A stretch of 64,000 nt of DNA. Source: a bacterium (GTDB lineage Bacteria > 4484-113 > JAFGCY01). The stretch's first letter is position 1, and the number at the start of each line of letters is the position of its first letter. The stretch lies in contig JAFGCY010000005.1 in the NCBI GenBank assembly GCA_016932385.1, positions 21,876 through 85,875 of the forward strand. The letters are read 5' to 3'. The notes below the pieces were generated by a model. It did no database searches. It was not told the DNA's origin and worked only from the letters and a program-made list of their open reading frames with translations. Of this stretch, positions 57,851 through 64,000 are shown piece by piece. A program made the position numbers and the translations under genes.

Positions 57851-60004
57851 GTGCGCATAAGTTACGACCAGATCACGGCGGCGATCGAGGCATCGCTGAA
57901 CAAGCGCCCGTTCGAGGTGCCGGCGGTGCGGCTGATGCCGATCGAACCGCCGCGCGACTGGGGCGTGTCCACCAACATCTGCTTCACGCTCGGACCCCAG
58001 GCGGCGAAAGACACGATCGAGCTCGAAACCGAGGGCCTGTCCAAGCAAGAAGCCAAAAAGATCGCGCAGCAGCGTGCCCGGGAAGGGGGCGAATGGCTGG
58101 CCACCCACCTGGCCGAGGAACTGAACGAGTTGCTGGGCACGGACCGCTTGCCGCTGATCGCGCGCGTCGAGGCCGAGGGCGCCTATGTGAACTTCTACTA
58201 CGACGTCCCCGCCCTGACCGCGCATGTCGTGACCAAAGCAGTAGGACAGGCGTCCCTGCCTGTCGACCCGGCGTCCCTGCCCGTCGACCTTGCTGATCCA
58301 TCTCTCTTCGGCCACGGCGAGACCACCAACAAGCGCATCATGGTGGAGTACGCCCAGCCCAATACGCACAAGGACTTCCACGTCGGGCACTTAAGGAATG
58401 CCAGCATCGGCCAGGCCATCGCGAACCTGCTGGAGTTCGCCGGCAACGATGTGCTCAAGGCAACGTATATCGGCGATGTCGGCGCGCATGTGGCAAAGGC
58501 AATGTGGGGTATTAAACGGCTGACTTCAGGCGAGCTTGTTAATTACGCCCGTACTCTTCAGTCTTATTGTGAGAAGTATAAACTAGACATACAAGTACCT
58601 GTTGATGATATTGTTAACCTAGAAAGAATCTCCAATCTAGCTGAAAACGAAATAAGCGCATTGCCACTGGAATTCTGGAGTAAGTTGTATAAGAGTGTGC
58701 ATTCTCTTTTCGAATTATACAGCAGCATACCAGATCTTATTGATGAAGACGACAAAGACGATGAATACCTGGATATAGTTAATATAAGATTTGATATAAA
58801 AGCCAAGCTGCAACAGTGGCTGTTTTATTGGGAAACACACAATACTCAAGTTCGTCAGGATTGGCAGGATTCAAAAGACGGGTTCATGTCTACACTGAAC
58901 ATATATTTTAGTGAGCTTCAAGTAAAGTTTGATTCTGATCTTTGGTTCTTCGAATCCACAGTCGAAGACACAAAGCTCGGACAGAAAACAGCCGCCGAAT
59001 TAAAGCAACTCGGTATTGCTGAAATCGATGAATCGGAAGATTACAAAGGCGCGCTGTATGTCGACTTTGAGAAGCACGCCGAGAAGTTCCCCGAGGACCA
59101 AAGGAAGCGCATCAGAAAGCTCGGCAAGATGACGATCCTGCGCTCGGACGGCACCAGCCTTTACCAGACGAAAGAGCTGGGGCTGGCCAAGCACAAGTTC
59201 GACCTGGTGCGCGAGAAATACGGCCGCGAGCTGGACGAGAGCCTTTACGTCGTCGGCGCGGAGCAGAAGCTCTACTTCGAGCAGGTCTTCGCGATCCTCA
59301 AGCTCTGGGGCTTTAAGAACGCCGACCATTGCCGGCACATCGCCTACGAGCTGGTCGTGCTGCCCGAGGGCAAGATGAGCAGCCGCGAAGGCACGGTGGT
59401 CAGCTACCGCGAGCTCCGCGACGAAGCGGTGCGCCGCGCGATGGAGATCACGCGCGAGAAGGGCATCGGCGCCAAGGACGCCGGCGGGGCGGTCGACGAG
59501 GCGAAGGTGAAGCAGATCGCGCACGACGTGGCGATCGCGGCGATCAAGTACGCGATGCTCGAGGTCACGGGCAGCCAGCAGATCGTCTTCGACTTCGAAC
59601 GCGCGCTGAGCTTCGCGGGCCGGTCCGCGCCCTACCTGCAATACGCCTACGCCCGCGCCGGCAAGCTGGTGGCGGGGGCTGATGATCTAGGGGCGACGCA
59701 TGCGTCGCCCGTAACCCCTGGTTCAATTGATACACCACTGCACGCCAGCGAGGTCGCCCTGGCGCGCGTGATCGGCCGCTTCCCGACGGTCTGCCGCGAG
59801 GCCGCGGCCAATTACGAGCCGGCCACGCTGTGCAGCTATCTCTACGACCTGGCCACGGCATTTTCGGAGTTCTACCGCGACTGCCGCGTGCTGGACGCGC
59901 CCGAGCCCGAGCGCGGTTTTCGCCGCGACCTGACCCGCGCCTTTCGCGCCGTAATGAACACCGGCTTCGCCATCCTGGCGCTGCCGCTGCCGGAGGAGAT
60001 GTGA
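57851..60004 (+). CDS. argS: Arginyl-tRNA synthetase
   Basis: A 717-residue class I synthetase, longer than the usual 550-600. It has the ArgS N-terminal Add-1 domain, the HIGH motif in HVGHLRNASIG, the KMSK motif as GKMSSREGTVV and a C-terminal DALR anticodon domain (QYAYARAGKL..YLYDLATAFSEFY). Two in-frame palindromic inserts are visible: tandem ASLPVDP/ASLPVDL near residue 135 and GATHASPVTPG near residue 615. Residues about 220-395 are encoded by a strikingly AT-rich segment (58505-59040) unlike the rest, and this region is longer than in the family. The start is GTG 57851. The stop overlaps the next gene's start. Confidence 0.92.
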   Translation: MRISYDQITAAIEASLNKRPFEVPAVRLMPIEPPRDWGVSTNICFTLGPQAAKDTIELETEGLSKQEAKKIAQQRAREGGEWLATHLAEELNELLGTDRLPLIARVEAEGAYVNFYYDVPALTAHVVTKAVGQASLPVDPASLPVDLADPSLFGHGETTNKRIMVEYAQPNTHKDFHVGHLRNASIGQAIANLLEFAGNDVLKATYIGDVGAHVAKAMWGIKRLTSGELVNYARTLQSYCEKYKLDIQVPVDDIVNLERISNLAENEISALPLEFWSKLYKSVHSLFELYSSIPDLIDEDDKDDEYLDIVNIRFDIKAKLQQWLFYWETHNTQVRQDWQDSKDGFMSTLNIYFSELQVKFDSDLWFFESTVEDTKLGQKTAAELKQLGIAEIDESEDYKGALYVDFEKHAEKFPEDQRKRIRKLGKMTILRSDGTSLYQTKELGLAKHKFDLVREKYGRELDESLYVVGAEQKLYFEQVFAILKLWGFKNADHCRHIAYELVVLPEGKMSSREGTVVSYRELRDEAVRRAMEITREKGIGAKDAGGAVDEAKVKQIAHDVAIAAIKYAMLEVTGSQQIVFDFERALSFAGRSAPYLQYAYARAGKLVAGADDLGATHASPVTPGSIDTPLHASEVALARVIGRFPTVCREAAANYEPATLCSYLYDLATAFSEFYRDCRVLDAPEPERGFRRDLTRAFRAVMNTGFAILALPLPEEM
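58241..58284 (+). repeat. Palindromic insert in argS with 21-base tandem copy
   Basis: GTAG at 58241 opens a hairpin with stem ACAGGC/GCCTGT (to 58264). The core GGCGTCCCTGCC then recurs exactly 21 bases later, adding seven residues in frame (ASLPVD twice). It lies between the N-terminal domain and the catalytic domain of ArgS, where length is tolerated. Its form matches the intergenic GTAG hairpins. Confidence 0.7.
59691..59710 (+). repeat. Perfect 20-base palindrome in argS
   Basis: GGGCGACGCA and its exact complement, flanked by CTAG and GTA, sit in frame and encode GATHASP between the catalytic and anticodon-binding domains. I recall this palindrome as a recurrent intergenic sequence in other bacteria, which a search could confirm. 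In this window it occurs once. Confidence 0.65.
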
Positions 60005-61704
60005 GCCTGCTGTTCGATACTTCGTCGTACGACTACGCGGGCCTGGCCCGGGAGCTGAAGACGGCGCGGGCCTTCAACGGCGAGACCCTGCTGATCAACG
60101 AGCTGCTGCTCGACGTGCATGCCTGGCGCAAGCTGGACTCCGGCGAGCTGGAACGGCGGCTGGCGGCGGATCCGGTCGCCTGCGCGGCGGCCTGGGAACT
60201 GACCTATTCCGGCGAACCGCTGTACGTCCCCAGTGACACCGAATACCTGCGCCAGTTCCGGCGGCGCGATTTCCTCAAACACCTAATCTATCTCGGCGTC
60301 AGCGGCCTGGGCGACGACCGGCTGGAGGTGCCGCGCGTCAGCATCCTGCCGCGCCGCCGGACCAAGGATGTGCTGGCGTTTATCCACGCCGTGATGCGCT
60401 GGGCGCAGCGCTTCGCCCACTGGACGCGTGGCGACCGGCGCGAGCTGATGCGGATCAACCTGCAGTATCCGTTCGCCGTCGCCGTACTGGACGCGCCGGA
60501 GACCACCGAGGACATGCTGGTCGAGCAGATCCTCACGGCGCTGGGGATCCGGCTGCTCCGCCGCGACGCGCGCGTGCCGGTCCACCAGCTGGCGGACTGG
60601 CTGGTCGACGAACTCGAGCTGGAAACCACCAAGCCCGTCGCCAAACAGCGCCAGCTGGACTTCCGCCAGTCGGGCGGCACGCAGAACTCGCTGTTCGTCG
60701 TGCGTGCGATGGGCGGGGTGGACGGCTTCGACGTGCGTGGCAATGTCGGCGAGGACCTGGGCCTGATCATCGATATCGGCGACCGCGAGGTCAGCATGGC
60801 GGCGACGGCTTATCTGGAACGCCACGTCGTCAACACCATCAACCAGCGCACCGCGATCAGCGCGGAGATCGGTCCCGAAGGGCTGGTGCTGCGCTGGTAC
60901 GACACGCGCCTGGAGGCCGAGGACCTGGGCCGGATGCTCTACGATGTGCTCAAGCAGGAGTTCACCCTTTCCATCATCTCGGTCAACCTGCTGTTCGACC
61001 CGATCCGCATCGGCAGCCTCAAGCCCAGTATTTTCGCCTACCGCGAGGACCGCGCCAAAAAGCTGCAGCGGCGCAGCGAGGAGAACGAGCCTTTTATCCT
61101 CTGCCGCAGCTGCGCCAGTTACGCGCCGCATGCTTTCTGCATCGTCAGCGTGGACCGCCCGCCCTGCTGCCATCGCAGCTACGACGAATTGGCGGCTCTG
61201 GCGCGCTTCACCCCGGGCTCGAGCCAGGTAACGATCGACAACGGCGTCTGCCGCGATCGCACGCGCGGGCGCTACATGGGCGTGGACAAGATCGCGCGGC
61301 ACTTCAGCGAAGGCCACGTGCCCTCGATCAACCTGCACTCGATCAGCGACAATCCCCATCCGGCCACGGCGCTGGTGGAGTGTGTCGTCTGGTATCTTGA
61401 TGAGTTGGACGTGCTGTGCGTGGTCAGCCAGGATTACACCGGGCGCAGCCCGGACGGAAAAACCTACGAGAGTCTGCTGGCACGGGTGGCCGGCCAGCAA
61501 CTGTCGGGATTCCTGGGCGTCAGCGAGGCCTACCTGGCTTTGCCGCGGTTCCTGTCCGGCGAAGGCGGCCTGGCCCGCGTCGGCTGGATGAACAGCGCAC
61601 TGAAAGGCCGGCTGCACCTGGATGGGCAGCAAATCGCCACCGAGAAGGATTGTATAAACATGGCCGGGCTCAAGGAGTACCTGGCCGCCTGGAGGCACCG
61701 ATGA
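60001..61704 (+). CDS. Acetyl-CoA synthase (AcsB/CdhC)-like protein lacking the nickel Cys-Gly-Cys
   Basis: A 567-residue protein from GTG 60001, overlapping the argS stop. From about residue 360 it follows the acetyl-CoA synthase A-cluster domain: LCRSCASYAPHAFC..DRPPCC has the C-x2-C-x8-C-x9-C spacing that binds the [4Fe-4S] cube. Next come YMGVDKIARHFSEG, INLHSISDNPHP, SQDYTGRSPDGK and GFLGVSEAYLALPRFLSGEGGLARVGWM, which align with TGVNE, LHSFFDTPH, NREYQGMAPNG and GFLGIGVNYFYSPKFIQADGGWNRVVWL of archaeal CdhC. The CdhC SCGCFE is ATALVE here, so both Cys ligands of the distal nickel are lost. Normal acetyl-CoA synthesis is therefore unlikely. No CO dehydrogenase gene is present. The N-terminal 230 residues are unrecognised. 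Confidence 0.75.
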   Translation: MSLLFDTSSYDYAGLARELKTARAFNGETLLINELLLDVHAWRKLDSGELERRLAADPVACAAAWELTYSGEPLYVPSDTEYLRQFRRRDFLKHLIYLGVSGLGDDRLEVPRVSILPRRRTKDVLAFIHAVMRWAQRFAHWTRGDRRELMRINLQYPFAVAVLDAPETTEDMLVEQILTALGIRLLRRDARVPVHQLADWLVDELELETTKPVAKQRQLDFRQSGGTQNSLFVVRAMGGVDGFDVRGNVGEDLGLIIDIGDREVSMAATAYLERHVVNTINQRTAISAEIGPEGLVLRWYDTRLEAEDLGRMLYDVLKQEFTLSIISVNLLFDPIRIGSLKPSIFAYREDRAKKLQRRSEENEPFILCRSCASYAPHAFCIVSVDRPPCCHRSYDELAALARFTPGSSQVTIDNGVCRDRTRGRYMGVDKIARHFSEGHVPSINLHSISDNPHPATALVECVVWYLDELDVLCVVSQDYTGRSPDGKTYESLLARVAGQQLSGFLGVSEAYLALPRFLSGEGGLARVGWMNSALKGRLHLDGQQIATEKDCINMAGLKEYLAAWRHR

Positions 61705-62120
61705 ACAAGTCGCAACAGATTCGGGAGATGCTGGAAGCCCTGAGCCTGAATTACGAGCATAATGTCCTCGACGAGCATATGGAGTCATTCGACATCATTC
61801 TCGATGAAGCCGAGGACCTGGTGGCCACGGGACTGTTGTACGAAACCGACGAGGGCGAGGCGTTTAGGCTGCTGGCCTATATGGACCACCTCGATGAAGA
61901 CAATGCGCTGGAGCAGCTCAGCCTGCTGATGGCAATCAACGGCGAGCTGCCGCTGGGAGCCTACTGCATGGATCCCGAGGAACAGGCGATCTATTCCACC
62001 GTCAACCTGCCGCTGGCCGACCTGAACCAAGAAATGCTGGGCTGGCTGTTGGAGTACATCTTCGCGGCGCAGGACCTGTACTTCCAGGAATTCGCCACCG
62101 AGGACGACGGCGACAATTAG
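61701..62120 (+). CDS. Small acidic protein, possibly chaperone-like (YbjN/CesT fold)
   Basis: A 139-residue very acidic protein starting MNKSQQIREMLEALSLNYEHN. Two-strand hairpins separated by LLAYMDHLDEDNALEQLSLLMAINGELPLGAYCMDPEEQAIYSTVNLP and a C-terminal helix resemble the YbjN / type III chaperone-like fold, but similarity is faint. The ATG overlaps the stop of the acetyl-CoA-synthase-like gene (ATGA), so the two are translated together. It may bind or fold that protein; this is inference. Confidence 0.6.
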   Translation: MNKSQQIREMLEALSLNYEHNVLDEHMESFDIILDEAEDLVATGLLYETDEGEAFRLLAYMDHLDEDNALEQLSLLMAINGELPLGAYCMDPEEQAIYSTVNLPLADLNQEMLGWLLEYIFAAQDLYFQEFATEDDGDN

Positions 62121-62469
62121 CGCTAGAGACAACCCCGGTGAAAAAGATGGGTGCCAGGGAGGCAATCCGGCACCCATGGGAGAAAGGCGGAGTATTATTT
62201 ATTAGGCTACACTCATCGTACCTCCGGTACGCTATTCCCGCAAAAAGCCCGGTCACAAGTAACTTCGGTACGGGCGGTTCTCTGCTTGCCCGTTATCCAG
62301 GACTTAACATACGTAGCGCTGCTGTCCGCGGCGCCCATCTCAACCTTTCTTTATTGCCTGAACCACGGCGGACTATTTCTGTTTGGCGCCACACCTCACA
62401 TTACACGCCCGCCGTTGATAACATGTTAACAGATTGTGGATAACTCGTCAACGCAGGGGAGTCGTTCCG
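62121..62469. other. Intergenic region with terminator-like hairpin
   Basis: No gene is seen. ATGGGTGCC and GGCACCCAT (62148-62156, 62170-62178) form a 9-base stem; on the minus strand it is followed by CTTTTTC, so it could end transcripts of the metallophosphoesterase gene, about 290 bases beyond its stop. A single TGTGGATAA (a perfect DnaA-box match) lies at 62435-62443, and one box alone is not an origin. Confidence 0.5.
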
Positions 62470-63309
62470 TCAGATCTCCAGCAATGTGATCTCCGGCCGG
62501 CAGTTGATCCGGACAGGCAGATAGCTGGTTCCCAGGCCGGGATTGACATACAGCGGTCCGGCCGGCGTCTCGTATAAACCCAGCGAATACCGGCCCACCC
62601 CGCTGGGCAACGCCAACGGGCCGAGCAACGGCACGCGCACCTGGCCGCCGTGGGAATGCCCGGCCAGGATCAGGTCGAAGCGCTGCCCCGCCAGGCTGTC
62701 GACGTAATTCGGATAGTGAGTCATGAGCAAGCGGGGTCCGTCGTCGGCAGGTGGCAACCAGCCTCCGCGGCCGACCGCGCCGATGATCGTCAGCCCATCC
62801 GGGCCAGCGACGGTCGCGTTAACCAGCCAGTCACCCCCCGTGCTCCGGCAGCAGGCCGCGATTGCCTGGAAATCGCGCTCCGTCCCCAAGTGGTAGTCCC
62901 AGTTGCCGGGCACGGCGAACAGCGGAGCGTTGAGCGTGGCCAGCAGTACCAGCGCCTCACCCAGCAGCGCACTATTTTTAAACATGTCGCCGGTAAAGCA
63001 GGCCAGGTCGGGTTCAAGCGCATTGATCCCGGCGATGATGCGCTCCAGATACGCGCGCTGGCCGCTGTAATGCAGGTCGGTAAAATGCGCGACACGCCAG
63101 CGTGGCTGCCCGGCCAGATGCAGCTTGCGGCTATGCAACCATTGCGGCTCGACCAGCAGCCCGTCGGCGGCCAAGCCGGTCACAGCGAGTCCGCCGAGTG
63201 CGAAAAGAAACCTGCGCCGGCTCAATTGCCGGGACGAGCCCGCTGCTTCGATCCCGTCCAACTTGGGTTGGCGGCCATCCGTCGGGGGTGATTTCGAATT
63301 CGTATTCAT
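62470..63309 (-). CDS. Tat-exported metallophosphoesterase
   Basis: A 279-residue calcineurin-like phosphoesterase. The N-terminus SRRRFLFALGGLAVTGLAADG is a twin-arginine signal. Metal-binding motifs are FTDLHYS, CFTGDMF, GNWDYH, MTHYPN and GHSHGGQ, the complete set of the DxH/GDxx/GNHxx family with Trp for His in GNWDYH. It resembles the YaeI/YkoQ phosphodiesterase group. The substrate is unknown. No ribosome site or -10 element is obvious before ATG 63309, so the true start may be slightly different. Confidence 0.85.
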   Translation of the reverse strand: MNTNSKSPPTDGRQPKLDGIEAAGSSRQLSRRRFLFALGGLAVTGLAADGLLVEPQWLHSRKLHLAGQPRWRVAHFTDLHYSGQRAYLERIIAGINALEPDLACFTGDMFKNSALLGEALVLLATLNAPLFAVPGNWDYHLGTERDFQAIAACCRSTGGDWLVNATVAGPDGLTIIGAVGRGGWLPPADDGPRLLMTHYPNYVDSLAGQRFDLILAGHSHGGQVRVPLLGPLALPSGVGRYSLGLYETPAGPLYVNPGLGTSYLPVRINCRPEITLLEI

Positions 63310-63382
63310 GCGTCAAAACCAGGCCGGAGGCCGGCATCCGTCAGCCGGACACCGCCGGCTGGTGGCTGGAGCCCCCCGCCCA

Positions 63383-63401
63383 CTACTGCCAATGGCAGTA
63401 G
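63383..63401. repeat. GTAG hairpin encoding a protein C-terminus
   Basis: An 8-base perfect stem with a 3-base loop and GTAG/CTAC at both ends. On the minus strand the last six codons and the stop of the small lipoprotein lie inside it. Confidence 0.6.
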
Positions 63402-63568
63402 GTGCAGTTCAAATACCTGTTCGTGTCGTGGCGCGGGCAATTGGAGTAAGCGTAGGAGTCGTAGCTGATATAGCCAGCATCCGTCCAATAACCGGCGCCG
63501 CACGCCACCGTTGTCACGGCCAGGAGAACCAACAGGATTATCGTAACCAACCAAGCTGTCCACCGCAT
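63383..63568 (-). CDS. 61-residue lipoprotein-like peptide with C-terminal CxxCH
   Basis: The sequence MRWTAWLVTIILLVLLAVTTVACG is a signal with a possible lipobox ending at Cys 23. The remaining 38 residues are Tyr/Ser/Cys-rich and end CTYCHWQ, a CxxCH that could bind haem c. The last codons and the TAG stop are, however, exactly the palindrome CTACTGCC-AAT-GGCAGTAG, so the motif may be a by-product of a GTAG hairpin. TATGAT lies nine bases before the ATG, as at argS. It is an authentic-looking small gene, but without homologues I can name. Confidence 0.55.
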   Translation of the reverse strand: MRWTAWLVTIILLVLLAVTTVACGAGYWTDAGYISYDSYAYSNCPRHDTNRYLNCTYCHWQ

Positions 63569-63681
63569 AGCACCTTAATCATACCGCAAAACGGACCGTG
63601 GCATGAGCGCTGTTACGTCGGTGCATTAGCTTACCTGTAAATTTTGAATTTTCTGTGATTAGACGCCAGTCCGTTATATTT

Positions 63682-63690
63682 TGGTATAAT
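63682..63690 (+). promoter_or_regulatory. Extended -10 promoter
   Basis: TGG-TATAAT is an extended -10 element with no good -35 box. It predicts transcription from about 63697 and a leader of about 230 bases before ATG 63925. Confidence 0.65.
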
Positions 63691-63696
63691 TAATCA

Positions 63697-63924
63697 GTAC
63701 GAATCAGCCGGCGATCCTAAGAGCTTAGCTGCGAAAGGAAGTAGATTGAAGCTAAGTCTTGCACGAGGAGGTGTGACGCCCTAGCGCGGGCAGACTGGTG
63801 TTGCGGATTTTCCGCTAAGCGCTTCTTATTATTCAACACATACATAACCATACTTATTGTTGGCTTCACAGTCGCTGTCCGGCCATGAGGATGGCCAGGA
63901 CACACAATTCCAAAAGGAGAGAGT
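63697..63924 (+). other. Long structured 5' leader
   Basis: The leader contains a CTTAGCT/AGCTAAG stem at about 63724-63757. A nested hairpin TGTCC-GGCCAT/ATGGCC-GGACA at about 63874-63903 ends about 12 bases before the ribosome site (AAAGGAGAG). I do not recognise a known riboswitch class. A regulatory leader is likely, but neither ligand nor partner can be proposed. Confidence 0.5.
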
Positions 63925-64000
63925 ATGAGGACTGATGCATTTTTAGGCACAAGGCTGGGCCTAGTTGCGGTGCTGCTGCTGGCGGCCAGCATGCTGATGG
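63925..64000 (+). CDS. Secreted protein, N-terminal fragment
   Basis: The gene starts at ATG 63925 with a strong ribosome site (AAAGGAGAGAGT) and runs off the window. The 25 visible residues, MRTDAFLGTRLGLVAVLLLAASM and on, are a signal peptide. Nothing can be said of the mature protein. Confidence 0.75.
   Translation, partial: MRTDAFLGTRLGLVAVLLLAASMLM

Noticed and set aside
62435..62443. Perfect DnaA-box match and possible replication origin
   Set aside because: Only one full match in the region and no dnaA, dnaN or clustered boxes. The near matches at 21.6-22.0 kb are also too degenerate.

Overview
The window comes from an uncultivated, high-GC diderm bacterium that I cannot place in a phylum. 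Two LptF/LptG-type permeases, a LolA-like fold hint, lipoproteins and a lytic transglycosylase point to an outer membrane. Secreted proteins carry dockerin-like calcium repeats and a recurring propeller motif. Housekeeping genes are bacterial (recX, rsmD, rimP-nusA-ylxR-infB, argS, ychF, fhs). The single tRNA does not encode CCA, and a CCA-adding-type enzyme is present. At least six genes show TANAAT exactly six bases before an ATG or GTG with no Shine-Dalgarno, so leaderless mRNAs are probably common.

Layout. 1-4.9 kb: end of a secreted propeller protein, CCA-transferase-like enzyme, recX, a CinA-like protein and a membrane-anchored coiled-coil protein. 4.9-9.2 kb: a SIR2-TPR protein (candidate NAD-consuming effector), rsmD and a second methyltransferase. 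9.3-14.2 kb: hybrid histidine kinase, an unknown secreted protein, tandem repeats and tRNA-Ser(GGA). 14.8-18.6 kb: an AT-richer, probably acquired 1270-residue gene next to the tRNA, with a nuclease-like N-terminus. 18.9-25.4 kb: DinB-like protein, a dense repeat cluster, a K+ channel with a separate cyclic-nucleotide-domain partner, a candidate small RNA, a dockerin/propeller protein, a PseG-like protein and a polyprenol-kinase-like membrane protein. 25.5-32.1 kb: thioredoxin, phosphohexomutase, esterase, sodium:solute symporter, PspA, DUF4126 protein and lytic transglycosylase.

32.3-39.5 kb: M48 protease, an HNH remnant, a truncated duplicate of an AAA+ ATPase tail, a 1150-residue PQQ-type lipoprotein on a lower-GC island, and the intact ATPase. 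39.5-50.2 kb: mosaic repeats, formate-tetrahydrofolate ligase, two tandem two-lobed aspartic-protease-like proteins, YchF and a PKD/propeller lipoprotein. 50.2-54.9 kb: the rimP-nusA-ylxR-infB operon behind a terminator-like leader. 55.0-62.1 kb: lptF/lptG-like genes, then argS coupled to two further genes. 62.4-64 kb: metallophosphoesterase, a tiny lipoprotein and the start of a secreted protein behind a long leader.

The most surprising gene is at 60001-61704. It is clearly related to the acetyl-CoA synthase (AcsB/CdhC) catalytic region. It keeps the four cysteines that bind the [4Fe-4S] cube of the A-cluster, but the Cys-Gly-Cys that binds nickel is replaced by Thr-Ala-Leu. No carbon monoxide dehydrogenase partner is present. 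It overlaps argS and a small acidic downstream gene.

A second theme is a family of short hairpins bordered by GTAG. They cluster between genes, they supply the TAG stop codon of at least five genes, and two related palindromes sit in frame inside argS.
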